Made by a program: the position numbers and the translations under genes | Part shown: one piece after another, positions 1-6,402 of the stretch | Numbering within the stretch: the first letter of the stretch is position 1 | Layout of the letters: each line of letters begins with the position of its first letter | Notes under the pieces: model-generated | What the model saw: the letters and a program-made list of their open reading frames with translations, nothing else | What the model was told of the DNA's origin: nothing | Database searches by the model: none | DNA from: Jaaginema sp046541115 | GTDB taxonomy: Bacteria > Cyanobacteriota > Cyanobacteriia > Cyanobacteriales > Spirulinaceae | Direction of reading: 5' to 3' | Length of the DNA: 17,844 bases | Assembly: GCA_046541115.1 (NCBI GenBank) | Contig: JBKHDX010000085.1 | Location: 1-17,844, forward strand

Positions 1-57
1 AATGACTGAACGCGATCGCGCCCTTTGTTTTTTCAGAGAGTGCGCGATCGCGTTTTA
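1..57. repeat. HIP1-armed hairpin repeat, copy 1
   Basis: Two HIP1-containing arms form a perfect 13-base inverted repeat, AACGCGATCGCGC against GCGCGATCGCGTT, around a loop of about 20 bases. The element starts with AATGACTGAA and sits directly after the stop codon of the minus-strand gene at 58-240, so it could end that transcript. Copies 2 (674-728) and 3 (2615-2659) share the AATGACTGA edge and a recognisable loop. The loop of this copy is the reverse complement of the loop in copy 2 relative to the shared edge. Family assignment is my own comparison within this window only. Confidence 0.6.
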
Positions 58-240
58 TCAATGATTATTAATAGCTTGATTTAACCGTGTCAAACGTTTT
101 TGCCGATTTTCATTTTCTAACTGCATCGTAATATTTTCGAGTTCTAGGGTTGCTGCTTCAAGAACTAAACGACTGTGACGCATTTTTGCCAGTAATCTTT
201 TATTAGTTTCAGGATTGGGAGTAGAAAATTGTTCTGTCAT
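58..240 (-). CDS. Small hypothetical protein, predicted coiled coil
   Basis: This is a 60-residue protein that I do not recognise. I chose the ATG at 240 rather than the one at 252 because it overlaps the stop of the upstream gene in an ATGA junction, the usual sign of translational coupling. The protein is charged and helical, with Leu/Glu/Arg-rich stretches in the second half that suggest a short coiled coil. There is no signal peptide, membrane segment or cysteine motif. It is the second gene of a two-gene minus-strand unit with 237-581, followed at once by a HIP1-armed hairpin. Nearby pairs with the same 4-base overlap are toxin-antitoxin modules, but nothing in this protein shows that it is one. 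Confidence 0.55.
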   Translation of the reverse strand: MTEQFSTPNPETNKRLLAKMRHSRLVLEAATLELENITMQLENENRQKRLTRLNQAINNH

Positions 241-581
241 GGTAAATTCCATTCATTTTTTACTTCTTGAATACTTTGCTCCATCGCCGGAATTTCTGCT
301 TGGATGCGTTCGATGGATTGACGGACTAAGTTTAACATATCTGCTGAAAGAACGGGCTGAGACTCAGCAAAGCGTAACTGAAACTTAGACAATCGGGAAA
401 ACCAAGGTGCAGCCCTCTCAGCTACATTTTTCAGTTCGTCTAACAATGGAAGTGTCTCGTTAGTTTCCCCAAATCGTTCAAACAGTGTAAATTCTGCTAA
501 TGTTGCCGCATTAACAATTTCTAATAACTGGCGCTTCAAACTCCAGATTCTTTCTGCAAGCTTATCGGGAATTTTTGCCAT
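237..581 (-). CDS. Hypothetical all-helical protein
   Basis: This 114-residue protein is of unknown family. The sequence is rich in Leu, Glu, Arg and Gln with heptad-like spacing and should be almost wholly helical. There is no cysteine, signal peptide or membrane segment, so it is probably cytosolic. It is the first gene of a minus-strand pair and overlaps the next gene by four bases (ATGA), so the two products are probably made together and may interact. The upstream 247 bases hold the second copy of the HIP1-armed hairpin repeat. Codon use looks like that of its neighbours. Confidence 0.55.
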   Translation of the reverse strand: MAKIPDKLAERIWSLKRQLLEIVNAATLAEFTLFERFGETNETLPLLDELKNVAERAAPWFSRLSKFQLRFAESQPVLSADMLNLVRQSIERIQAEIPAMEQSIQEVKNEWNLP

Positions 582-673
582 ATTTTTCTGTTTCTATTGT
601 TTAAGACTTATTTTAACTAAATGAGTACAGAATTGGCGATCCATTAACCAAAATATTTGAAACTTTTGATAAA

Positions 674-728
674 AATGACTGAATGCGATCGCGCACTTTC
701 TGAAACAATAAGGAGCGCGATCGCGTTT
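674..728. repeat. HIP1-armed hairpin repeat, copy 2
   Basis: It starts with AATGACTGAATGCGATCGCG and ends in GCGCGATCGCGTTT. The arms GCGATCGCGC and GCGCGATCGC are inverted around a 20-base loop (ACTTTCTGAAACAATAAGGA). It lies in the 247-base gap between the minus-strand gene at 237-581 and the parD remnant at 829. Apart from one more HIP1 site at 749-756 and AT-rich sequence, I see nothing else firm in that gap. Confidence 0.6.
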
Positions 729-828
729 CTTTTATTAACTGAAAAGGGCGATCGCTATTCCTCGCCGCAATCTTGGCAAAAAATGACAAATATTGCCATG
801 ATAAAGAATACTTAATTGTAGCAGTGCC

Positions 829-1090
829 ATGAAAACGATGAATGTCTCCTTACCCGATACGATGCGGGACTATATCGAAGAACAAGTCAAAAAAGGAGGT
901 TATGGAAGCGAAGCGCGAATATATCCGCGACCTTGTTCGTCAAGACCAAAAACAGAAAGCGCAAGAACACCTCGAAACTCTGTTGCTGGAGGGATTAGAC
1001 TCAGGGACGGCAACACCAATGAGCGATCGCGACTGGACAGACATTCGTCAAGCCGTTCAAAATCGACTCAAGCACAAACAACATGAGTGA
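829..1090 (+). pseudogene. ParD-family antitoxin, frameshifted
   Basis: The first frame (829-915) reads as the N-terminus of a ParD/CopG-type ribbon-helix-helix antitoxin (NVSLPDTMRDYIEEQV, then GGYGS). The second frame, from 917, continues the same protein (EYIRDLVRQDQ and a toxin-binding tail rich in Leu and Glu). Reading through position 916 as one extra base (C) joins the two halves with the spacing expected for the family. The full product would have been about 87 residues. The start could be 829 or 838. The gene stops in an ATGA overlap with the parE remnant. A sequencing error is possible, but the toxin is also broken, which favours real decay. The frame breaks inside the ribbon-helix-helix, so DNA binding and toxin neutralisation cannot both survive without frameshifting. 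Confidence 0.8.
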
Positions 1091-1187
1091 AGTTCTCAAA
1101 CGTCCGCAAGTTGTTCGCGATTTAATTGATATTGCCACCTATATTGCTGAAAACAAATTAGATAGGGGCGATCGCATTCTTTATTGA
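1083..1187 (+). pseudogene. ParE-family toxin, truncated remnant
   Basis: The 34-codon frame begins at an ATG that overlaps the parD stop codon. Its first 27 residues look like a ParE/RelE-fold N-terminus (DLIDIATYIAENKLD), where family members normally run to about 95-100 residues. After GDRI it ends at TGA (1185-1187), followed closely by the convergent hicA gene. The beta-sheet core that binds DNA gyrase in ParE proteins is gone, so no active toxin is expected. The break falls at a HIP1 site (1168-1175). Confidence 0.7.
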
Positions 1188-1197
1188 TATTAAAAAC

Positions 1198-1407
1198 TTA
1201 TTCTAGATCGCTCTCAGATAGTTCGGCATTTCTCATCAAAGCCTTCAACGTTCCAATTTTTAAATCTTTATTGCTATGAACTGGAACGGAAATAATCGCG
1301 TTGCTTTCTGAATTTTGATAAATATAATGGCTGCCTTTTACTCTTTTTAATATCCAATCTTTTCTTTCCAAAATTTTACAAAATGCTTTTCCTGAAATTG
1401 ACTTCAT
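1198..1407 (-). CDS. hicA: HicA-type mRNA interferase toxin
   Basis: This 69-residue protein has the compact double-stranded-RNA-binding-like fold of HicA (YcfA) toxins, which cut mRNA during translation. Family marks are the N-terminal GKAFCKILERKDW segment, the KGSHYIY strand carrying the conserved catalytic histidine, and the PVHSNKDLKIGTLKALMR strand-helix at the end. Length is normal for the family. Its ATG overlaps the stop codon of hicB (ATGA), with the antitoxin gene first, an arrangement known for some HicBA loci. It faces the broken parDE remnant tail to tail with a 10-base gap. It appears intact. Confidence 0.88.
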   Translation of the reverse strand: MKSISGKAFCKILERKDWILKRVKGSHYIYQNSESNAIISVPVHSNKDLKIGTLKALMRNAELSESDLE

Positions 1408-1607
1408 ATTGCAATTTCTACAATGCGAGCATCGTCTTGATTTTCGCTACTTTCATTAGCAACCTCTAGCCATCCTTCTATTGCTTCTTGCAAATGTTCT
1501 ATTACTTCTTCCCAGGTGTCTCCTTCCGTCACACACCCTGGAAGTGCTGGAACTTCTGCCCAATATCCCCCTTCTTCTGCTTCACGAACAATAGCTTTGA
1601 TTTTCAT
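1404..1607 (-). CDS. hicB: HicB-type antitoxin
   Basis: This 67-residue protein has the partial RNase H fold of HicB antitoxins. It opens with a beta strand (KIKAIVREAEEGGYWAEVPALPGC), followed by the TEGDTWEEVIEHLQEAIEGWLEV helix typical of the family. It should bind and neutralise HicA. It is the short form, with no visible C-terminal helix-turn-helix or ribbon-helix-helix domain, so autoregulation by this protein alone is uncertain. It is the first gene of the pair and overlaps hicA by four bases. Just upstream (1608-1660) is AT-rich DNA likely to hold the promoter; I could not fix a clear -35/-10 pair. Confidence 0.88.
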   Translation of the reverse strand: MKIKAIVREAEEGGYWAEVPALPGCVTEGDTWEEVIEHLQEAIEGWLEVANESSENQDDARIVEIAI

Positions 1608-1650
1608 CTTTTTATTGTAATGTATTGATACTACTGTGAAAATAATAACT

Positions 1651-1682
1651 CAAAAAAAGAGAATACGCGATCGCGTTTTTTT
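1651..1682. terminator. HIP1 palindrome flanked by A and T runs
   Basis: An A7 run, then the 12-base palindrome ACGCGATCGCGT (1665-1676), then a T7 run. It lies between the PIN-toxin pair and the HicBA pair, both on the minus strand. The layout suits a weak terminator usable in either direction, but the palindrome has no true loop, so the call is tentative. Confidence 0.35.
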
Positions 1683-1694
1683 GAAAGTTACTTA

Positions 1695-2177
1695 TTATTT
1701 GTTCTGTCTATCTTTTTCGAGTAATTGTTGGAGGAGATCGGGAGAAACAAAAAATGTTGTTTTCTGTAAGTTAGTAACCGCTTGGGACAAATCAATTAAA
1801 CCCAGTTGAGATGCGTTGTAAAGGATACCGAGAATCCCGACGAGGTTAAAACCTTTGGCTCTAGCAATAGAACGACCCAATTTTTCATCCATGACGATCA
1901 GATCGGCTTTCATTTTTTCTGCTAACGCGATCGCTTCTTGTTCTCCTCTGTCCAAGATTTGAGTTTGTTCATCACTACTGTTACTATCTTCGCAAACTTC
2001 TAACCAATCAGGGATATGTTCTATCCATTGCTGTACTTCAGGGGGAGATTTCGGAGAATTGAGTTCTTGATAAACTGCATTAGGAATCAAGATTTTTCCG
2101 TATAGCTGGGGTAATAAATCAATGGTATTAATCAATATAAGATAGCAAATTGGCGAAGTATCAGCAATGACAATCAT
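1695..2177 (-). CDS. DUF3368 PIN-domain-like toxin
   Basis: This 160-residue protein belongs to the DUF3368 branch of PIN-domain ribonucleases. It opens with a strand ending in the acidic motif IADTSP (first metal-binding Asp). It has the RGEQEAIALAEKMKADLIVMDE segment carrying further conserved acidic residues, then RSIARAKGFNLVGILGIL, the usual signature of this branch. The gene overlaps the upstream UPF0175 gene by four bases and is the toxin half of a UPF0175/DUF3368 pair, a pairing common in cyanobacteria and archaea. Expected activity is metal-dependent RNA cleavage; the RNA target cannot be read from sequence. All motifs look intact. Confidence 0.85.
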   Translation of the reverse strand: MIVIADTSPICYLILINTIDLLPQLYGKILIPNAVYQELNSPKSPPEVQQWIEHIPDWLEVCEDSNSSDEQTQILDRGEQEAIALAEKMKADLIVMDEKLGRSIARAKGFNLVGILGILYNASQLGLIDLSQAVTNLQKTTFFVSPDLLQQLLEKDRQNK

Positions 2178-2440
2178 AAGCTTTGTAAATGCTCAATCGT
2201 GGCAATATCTTCGAGCATTTCTTCTTCATCGTAATTTAAGTAAACTCCTGACTGTTTCAAAAACTGGTGAGTTTCAAAAACTGAATTTAGTCCTAAAATT
2301 TGACCTAGTTCATAAGTAGAGATAAGCTTATTTTGATAAGCATTTAAAGCAAAACCCAATAAAATTTGATAGGGTAAGTTATCCAGTTTCTGTTCGAGTC
2401 TTTCTTTGACGCGATCGGGAATATCAATTGTTATCTGCAT
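2174..2440 (-). CDS. UPF0175 family antitoxin
   Basis: This 88-residue protein matches the UPF0175 family. A short beta strand at the N-terminus (QITIDIPDRVKERLEQKL) is followed by a helical region with the family's YELGQILGLNSVFETHQFLKQSGVYLNYDEEEM stretch (residues about 43-75, given here in parts: YELGQILGL, then HQFLKQ and YLNYDEEE). Members act as antitoxins and probable DNA-binding autorepressors for PIN-domain toxins. It is the first gene of the pair. A purine-rich site (AGAGGA) lies about 8 bases before the ATG at 2440, a reasonable ribosome binding site. Confidence 0.85.
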   Translation of the reverse strand: MQITIDIPDRVKERLEQKLDNLPYQILLGFALNAYQNKLISTYELGQILGLNSVFETHQFLKQSGVYLNYDEEEMLEDIATIEHLQSL

Positions 2441-2540
2441 CTATTTAATCCTCTATTGTAAAACTGCTTTTGTTGTCCCAATATCAAAGATATGGCGGAC
2501 GTTCCTCGGAATAATTGTAGCAAATACAGGGCGCAAGCAT

Positions 2541-2577
2541 TACGCCCCTACCGCCATTATTTTAACGTAGGGGCGTA
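2541..2577. repeat. Intergenic palindromic repeat (ACGCCCCTAC type)
   Basis: A perfect 11-base inverted repeat, TACGCCCCTAC (2541-2551) against GTAGGGGCGTA (2567-2577), encloses a 15-base loop. The preceding sequence, GGGCGCAAGCAT, belongs to the same motif. Repeats with GTAGGGGCG arms are frequent between genes in many cyanobacterial genomes. It lies within the 293-base gap 2441-2733, which also contains HIP1-hairpin copy 3 and no convincing gene. Confidence 0.6.
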
Positions 2578-2614
2578 TTGTTTATGACCAAACTGTTTGA
2601 GATTCTAGCTAATG

Positions 2615-2659
2615 AATGACTGAGCGAGATCGCGCTTTTTTGAGAAAATATCAGGAGCG
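2615..2659. repeat. HIP1-armed hairpin repeat, copy 3 (degenerate)
   Basis: It starts AATGACTGAGCGAGATCGCG and ends TATCAGGAGCG, in the same orientation as copy 2. The left arm has one base away from HIP1 (GAGATCGC) and the right arm is lost after GGAGCG, so the hairpin can no longer form. It appears to be a decayed member of the family of copies 1 and 2. Confidence 0.45.
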
Positions 2660-2733
2660 TTATGGCTTATATTTTGCCGAGCCGATCGGTTATAGAATAA
2701 GTAAAGATGAAACAAAAATTTCACCCAATCATT

Positions 2734-3177
2734 TTAAGGAACGGTTACCGAAACAGAAGCCTGTACCAGTTCCCCCTGGTGCATAATATCTTCGTGATGG
2801 TTGGTGTTGAGGGTAACAGTAATCGTGTGATTGCCCGATGGTAGTTCGCTGATATGATACCAATTACTGTACAGTCGCGTAATTTTTTCGCCGTTAACAT
2901 ATAAATGAGCGTGTCCGGCGTTGACGTTACTATCTTGATTAACAGTTTCCGGGGCAAAGTCGAAGTTTTTTGTGATAATCTGTAAATTCCACCCGTTCAT
3001 GGCATCGGGGGTGAGTTCTAGAGTTACACTAGGGACGGGAGTGTTTTCGGGAACCATCACCGCTTCGTGATGATGGTGGTGGGAACCAGAATGATTAGGA
3101 GATGCGATCGCGCTATCAACGACATTAACCGCGATCGCACTTCCCAATAACATTGACAATAGAGGTAAGACTTTCAT
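2734..3177 (-). CDS. Secreted His-rich hypothetical protein
   Basis: This 147-residue protein has a clear Sec signal peptide (hydrophobic residues 3-19, likely cleavage near AIA-SP at 25/26), so the mature form is periplasmic or outer-membrane facing. Just after the cleavage site is a run of five histidines (33-37) with further His and Glu, a likely metal-binding tag. The rest is beta-rich, with a conserved-looking block GHAHLYVNG, then RLYSNWYHI, then LPSGNHTITVTLNTNHHED. That block resembles cyanobacterial and proteobacterial small secreted proteins with an immunoglobulin-like fold, found near copper-handling genes. I cannot name the family with certainty. No lipobox cysteine is present. 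It shares its strand with the vWA gene but is 84 bases away, so an operon is uncertain. Confidence 0.7.
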   Translation of the reverse strand: MKVLPLLSMLLGSAIAVNVVDSAIASPNHSGSHHHHHEAVMVPENTPVPSVTLELTPDAMNGWNLQIITKNFDFAPETVNQDSNVNAGHAHLYVNGEKITRLYSNWYHISELPSGNHTITVTLNTNHHEDIMHQGELVQASVSVTVP

Positions 3178-3261
3178 GACAGGAAATTAGATACAAGCGC
3201 GATCGCACTTATGTCATTTTTGCCCCTGGTTTGTCAAAAGACAGCCTGTCAAACTTCCAAC

Positions 3262-4065
3262 TCAGACAAAGCCCCGTTGACGCAACCGTCCCACAGAATT
3301 GGCGACAGTGTAAGAAGAACTATCCAACATTTTCGCCAACTCCTCAATATTGTACTGCCCAGAAGTTGGCAAAATGTTTAATACTTGACGGTCAAATTCC
3401 AGATTACGGAACTCTTGGGTGAGAACCGAGATAATTTTCTCGACTACCGAGCCGCCTCCCGTTGCCACTTGCCCTTCCCCTCCGGTAAACGACGCGATCG
3501 CACCAAAGGCTGTTTGAGTCACTGCCTCTTGCCCCATACATAAGGCATACAGCTTGATTCGCCGCTTTTCTGCCGCCGCCGTCACTGCGTCCACATCCAA
3601 GCCACTCGGACAACCTTCTGTCCAAGAATCACTACTATAACGGAGGTTTTCGCCCATGCGATCGCGCCACCACTTCGGGAAACCGTGAGGGGGTGCATCC
3701 CCCACTAAAATCCCAAAGCGACAGCTATGTTCGCGCCATTTCATCTGGGTACAAGCGTCGTACACGCCCCGATATACCGCTTCTGCGCCATCTCCGCCGC
3801 CATGGGCTTGTAACTGACTAATCTCTTTTTGCAGGCGTTGGAGATTGCTTTTCAGGTGATAGACGCGAGTAATCATTTCATCTTGGGGCGGATGATCGCG
3901 GTATTCCACTAATCCTACTTGCAAATCGAGATCGCGATCGCTCGACAGCAATCCCATTGCGTCTAAAAGTTGCTGTTTCGCGGCTTCAATAAAACCTCCC
4001 ATACTTCCGGTTGTATCGACGATAAAGCAGACATCTACTTGATTCAAAGCGTTGCTTTTATTCAT
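3262..4065 (-). CDS. vWA-domain protein with C-terminal HTH-like region
   Basis: This is a 267-residue cytosolic protein. Residues about 9-205 form a von Willebrand factor A domain. The first strand, VDVCFIVDTTGSM, carries the metal-ion-dependent adhesion site (D17, T19, S21). The GGGDGAEAVYRGVYDA segment and the GDAPPHG loop supply the other expected contacts. The final 50 residues (EFDRQVLNILPTSGQY, NIEELAKMLD, VANSVGRLRQRGFV) look like a winged helix-turn-helix. I chose the ATG at 4065 over that at 4086 because GAGGAAAG lies 4-11 bases upstream of it. It has no signal peptide. Such proteins bind partners through the vWA metal site; the partner here is not evident. The following 319 bases (4066-4384) contain AT-rich sequence and the repeat at 4327-4383, but no gene I can support. 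Confidence 0.75.
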   Translation of the reverse strand: MNKSNALNQVDVCFIVDTTGSMGGFIEAAKQQLLDAMGLLSSDRDLDLQVGLVEYRDHPPQDEMITRVYHLKSNLQRLQKEISQLQAHGGGDGAEAVYRGVYDACTQMKWREHSCRFGILVGDAPPHGFPKWWRDRMGENLRYSSDSWTEGCPSGLDVDAVTAAAEKRRIKLYALCMGQEAVTQTAFGAIASFTGGEGQVATGGGSVVEKIISVLTQEFRNLEFDRQVLNILPTSGQYNIEELAKMLDSSSYTVANSVGRLRQRGFV

Positions 4066-4326
4066 TTTCTTTCCTCGCTTGTACATTCGTCCGCGAGACT
4101 TGAAATCTTACTTACTACAACTATACTACAAAATTGTGTCAGGAATTTCGTTTGTAGGGTTAAAGCCAAATCGAAGGCGAGGCGGTTTGTAGAATAACTT
4201 AAGCAATCCAGTTTCTAGTCTTGCGAATTAAGCAGCAAAACCAGAAACCGGAGTTTTTGAGGAAGTGGGTGTTTTTCTGAACTTAAGATTACTCAAGTTC
4301 CGTACATTCACGCTTAATATGTTATG

Positions 4327-4383
4327 AGTCCGTGAAAACGGACTTTGCTGTCGTTAGCCCCAGATTTTAATCTGCGGGTGGGA
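4327..4383. repeat. Dispersed double-hairpin repeat, copy A
   Basis: The first hairpin is AGTCCG-TGAAAA-CGGACT (4327-4344). The second is the block TTAGCCCCAGATTTTAATCT with a GCGGGTGGG tail (4353-4381), an imperfect stem. The same two-part element occurs on the other strand at 7744-7798 (AGTCCG, CGGACTTTG, TTAGCCCCGGATTTCAATCC, GGGCGGG). Copy A ends next to the leuC stop codon on the minus strand, so it could act as a 3' hairpin for that mRNA. Elements like this recur between genes of filamentous cyanobacteria. Confidence 0.6.
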
Positions 4384-4384
4384 G

Positions 4385-5800
4385 TCACGGTTTTGACGAA
4401 ACCAACTCCCGCACATCGGCGACTTGACCTTGAATCGCCGCAGCCACAACCATAGCAGGACTCATGAGTAATGTGCGTCCCGTGGATGACCCTTGGCGAC
4501 CTTTAAAGTTACGATTGGATGAAGAAGCGCTAATTTGGTCGCCTTGTAACTTATCGGGGTTCATGGCGAGACACATCGAACAACCCGCTTCTCGCCATTC
4601 AAACCCTGCGGCTTCAAAGATTTTATCTAATCCCTCGGCTTCGGCTTGTTGCTTAACTCGTTCTGAACCTGGGACAATAAAGGCTTTCACCCCGTTGGCG
4701 ACTTTGTGACCTTGGGCAAATTTGGCGGCTTCCCGTAAATCGCTGAGTCGTCCGTTGGTACAGCTTCCCACAAAACATACATCGATTTTAGTTCCTGCAA
4801 TGGGTTGTCCCGGTTGCAGTTGCATATATTTATAAGCTTCAGAGGCGATCGCCCGTTCGCTTTCGGGCATACTATCTAAAGCGGGAATGCACTCAGCCAC
4901 GCCAATGCCTTGACCGGGAGTAATTCCCCAAGTTACCGTGGGTGAAATATCGGCGGCGTTAAATTCCACCACATCGTCGTATTCAGCATCTGCGTCACTG
5001 CGAATACTGTTCCACCACTCTACTGCTTTGTCCCAATCGTCACCTTTTGGGGCAAAATCCCGCCCTTTGAGGTACTTGTATGTAATTTCGTCGGGATTGA
5101 CATAACCGCAGCGTGCGCCCCCTTCTATGGACATATTACACAACGTCATGCGTTCTTCCATGGACATGGCCGCGATCGCGCTACCCCCATATTCATAAGC
5201 ATAACCGACACCGCCTTTTACGCCTAAATGCCGGATAATGTGGAGAATTACGTCTTTAGCATAAACACCGGGGGAAAGTTCGCCGTTTACCTCGATGCGA
5301 CGGACTTTCAGCTTTGATAACGCCAGGGTTTGGGACGCGAGAACATCCCGCACTTGGGAAGTCCCAATTCCCAACGCGATCGCCCCAAATGCCCCGTGAG
5401 TGGAGGTGTGAGAGTCTCCGCAAGCAATGGTCATTCCCGGTTGGGTTAAGCCTTGTTCCGGGGCGATAACGTGAACAATGCCTTGATTGCCCGAACCAAT
5501 ATTATAAAAGCGAATGTTGTTTTCTTTGGCGTTTTGTTCCAAAGACTGCATCATTTCTTCAGCCAAGACATCTACAAAAGGACGGGCTTGGTTTTCTGTA
5601 GGGACGATATGATCGACGGTGGCGACAGTGCGATCGGGATACAATACTTTTAGCCCGCGATCGCGCAACATGGCAAAGGCTTGGGGACTGGTGACTTCGT
5701 GAATGAGGTGTAAGCCAATAAAGAGTTGTGTTTGTCCTGAAGGTAAAACGCTGACAGTGTGGGCTTGCCAGACTTTATCAAATAATGTGCCTTTACTCAT
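4385..5800 (-). CDS. leuC: 3-isopropylmalate dehydratase large subunit
   Basis: LeuC isomerises 2-isopropylmalate to 3-isopropylmalate in leucine synthesis, together with the small subunit LeuD. The 471-residue length is normal. The start MSKGTLFDKVW, the GDSHTSTHGAFGA motif and the three iron-sulfur ligands are intact: C347 in GSCTNGR, and C407 and C410 in AGCSMCLAMNPD, at the same numbers as in the well-studied bacterial enzymes. The ending GRTLLMSPAMVVAAA is typical. leuD is not adjacent within this window, which is common in cyanobacteria. No clear Shine-Dalgarno site precedes the ATG. It is divergent from the DUF760 gene across a 216-base gap. Confidence 0.97.
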   Translation of the reverse strand: MSKGTLFDKVWQAHTVSVLPSGQTQLFIGLHLIHEVTSPQAFAMLRDRGLKVLYPDRTVATVDHIVPTENQARPFVDVLAEEMMQSLEQNAKENNIRFYNIGSGNQGIVHVIAPEQGLTQPGMTIACGDSHTSTHGAFGAIALGIGTSQVRDVLASQTLALSKLKVRRIEVNGELSPGVYAKDVILHIIRHLGVKGGVGYAYEYGGSAIAAMSMEERMTLCNMSIEGGARCGYVNPDEITYKYLKGRDFAPKGDDWDKAVEWWNSIRSDADAEYDDVVEFNAADISPTVTWGITPGQGIGVAECIPALDSMPESERAIASEAYKYMQLQPGQPIAGTKIDVCFVGSCTNGRLSDLREAAKFAQGHKVANGVKAFIVPGSERVKQQAEAEGLDKIFEAAGFEWREAGCSMCLAMNPDKLQGDQISASSSNRNFKGRQGSSTGRTLLMSPAMVVAAAIQGQVADVRELVSSKP

Positions 5801-6016
5801 AATAGTGACGGATAAAAGATTGTTTATTGTCTTTCGTCTTTAGATGCTGTGTTGTGGAAAAGTCAGACTCATCCCGTATGACCCACTACCCAGAGAATCC
5901 AGACAATTTCTTGTGTCTCGAATTTGCTATTTTAGCAGATTTTGTTAGAGTTTAAGGAATTAGGGAGACTCAAGGCGCGATCGCATACATCCGATGAGTA
6001 AATTAGGAGGTCAACG

Positions 6017-6361
6017 GTGAATTATCAAGCAAACCGACAACATGGGTTTGGTGAAGAAGACGATACTCAAAACACATTATGGCAATATGTTCAAAACCTC
6101 AGCCCGGAAGCGATCGCACGACTTTCTCAACCGCAATCCCCCGAAGTTTTTGGCATCATGGAGCGTAACATTATCGGCTTACTGGGAATGTTACCCAACG
6201 ATCGCTTCGACATCCAAATTAGCACCAGTCGCGAAGAATTAGGACAGCTTCTTGCCTCTGCAATTATGAGTGGCTATTTCCTGCGAAATGCCGAACAACG
6301 CCTCAAGTTTGAACAAATGATGCAGCAAGGGGAAAATTCGATGAAACGCGATCGCGAGTAG
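6017..6361 (+). CDS. DUF760 domain-containing protein
   Basis: This 114-residue protein belongs to the DUF760 family of cyanobacteria and plant plastids. The signature runs through LWQYVQNLSPEAIARLSQP, EVFGIMERNIIGLLGMLP and TSREELGQLLASAIMSGYF, then LRNAEQRLKFE. It is soluble and helical, with no signal peptide. I chose the GTG at 6017 because a full AGGAGG (6005-6010) lies six bases upstream, an unusually strong ribosome binding site for this window. In plants, DUF760 relatives have been linked to regulated protein degradation in the chloroplast; its role in cyanobacteria is not established. It stands alone, with hairpin-rich sequence after it. Confidence 0.85.
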   Translation: MNYQANRQHGFGEEDDTQNTLWQYVQNLSPEAIARLSQPQSPEVFGIMERNIIGLLGMLPNDRFDIQISTSREELGQLLASAIMSGYFLRNAEQRLKFEQMMQQGENSMKRDRE

Positions 6362-6402
6362 ATTTTGTAGACTTTAAAGAGGGGGAAGACGCGGAAGAAG
6401 GT

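Noticed and set aside
888..900. Programmed frameshift signal in parD (A6 then GGAGG)
   Set aside because: The runs do not form a standard slippery heptamer in the reading frame, the best alignment puts the shift at 916, and the partner toxin is also broken.
2541..2577. Possible CRISPR unit at the ACGCCCCTAC palindrome
   Set aside because: There is only one unit, with no spacers and no cas genes; it is an isolated hairpin.
3404..4197. Open frames overlapping the vWA gene in other frames
   Set aside because: They lack any family signal and are shadows of the strongly coding vWA frame.
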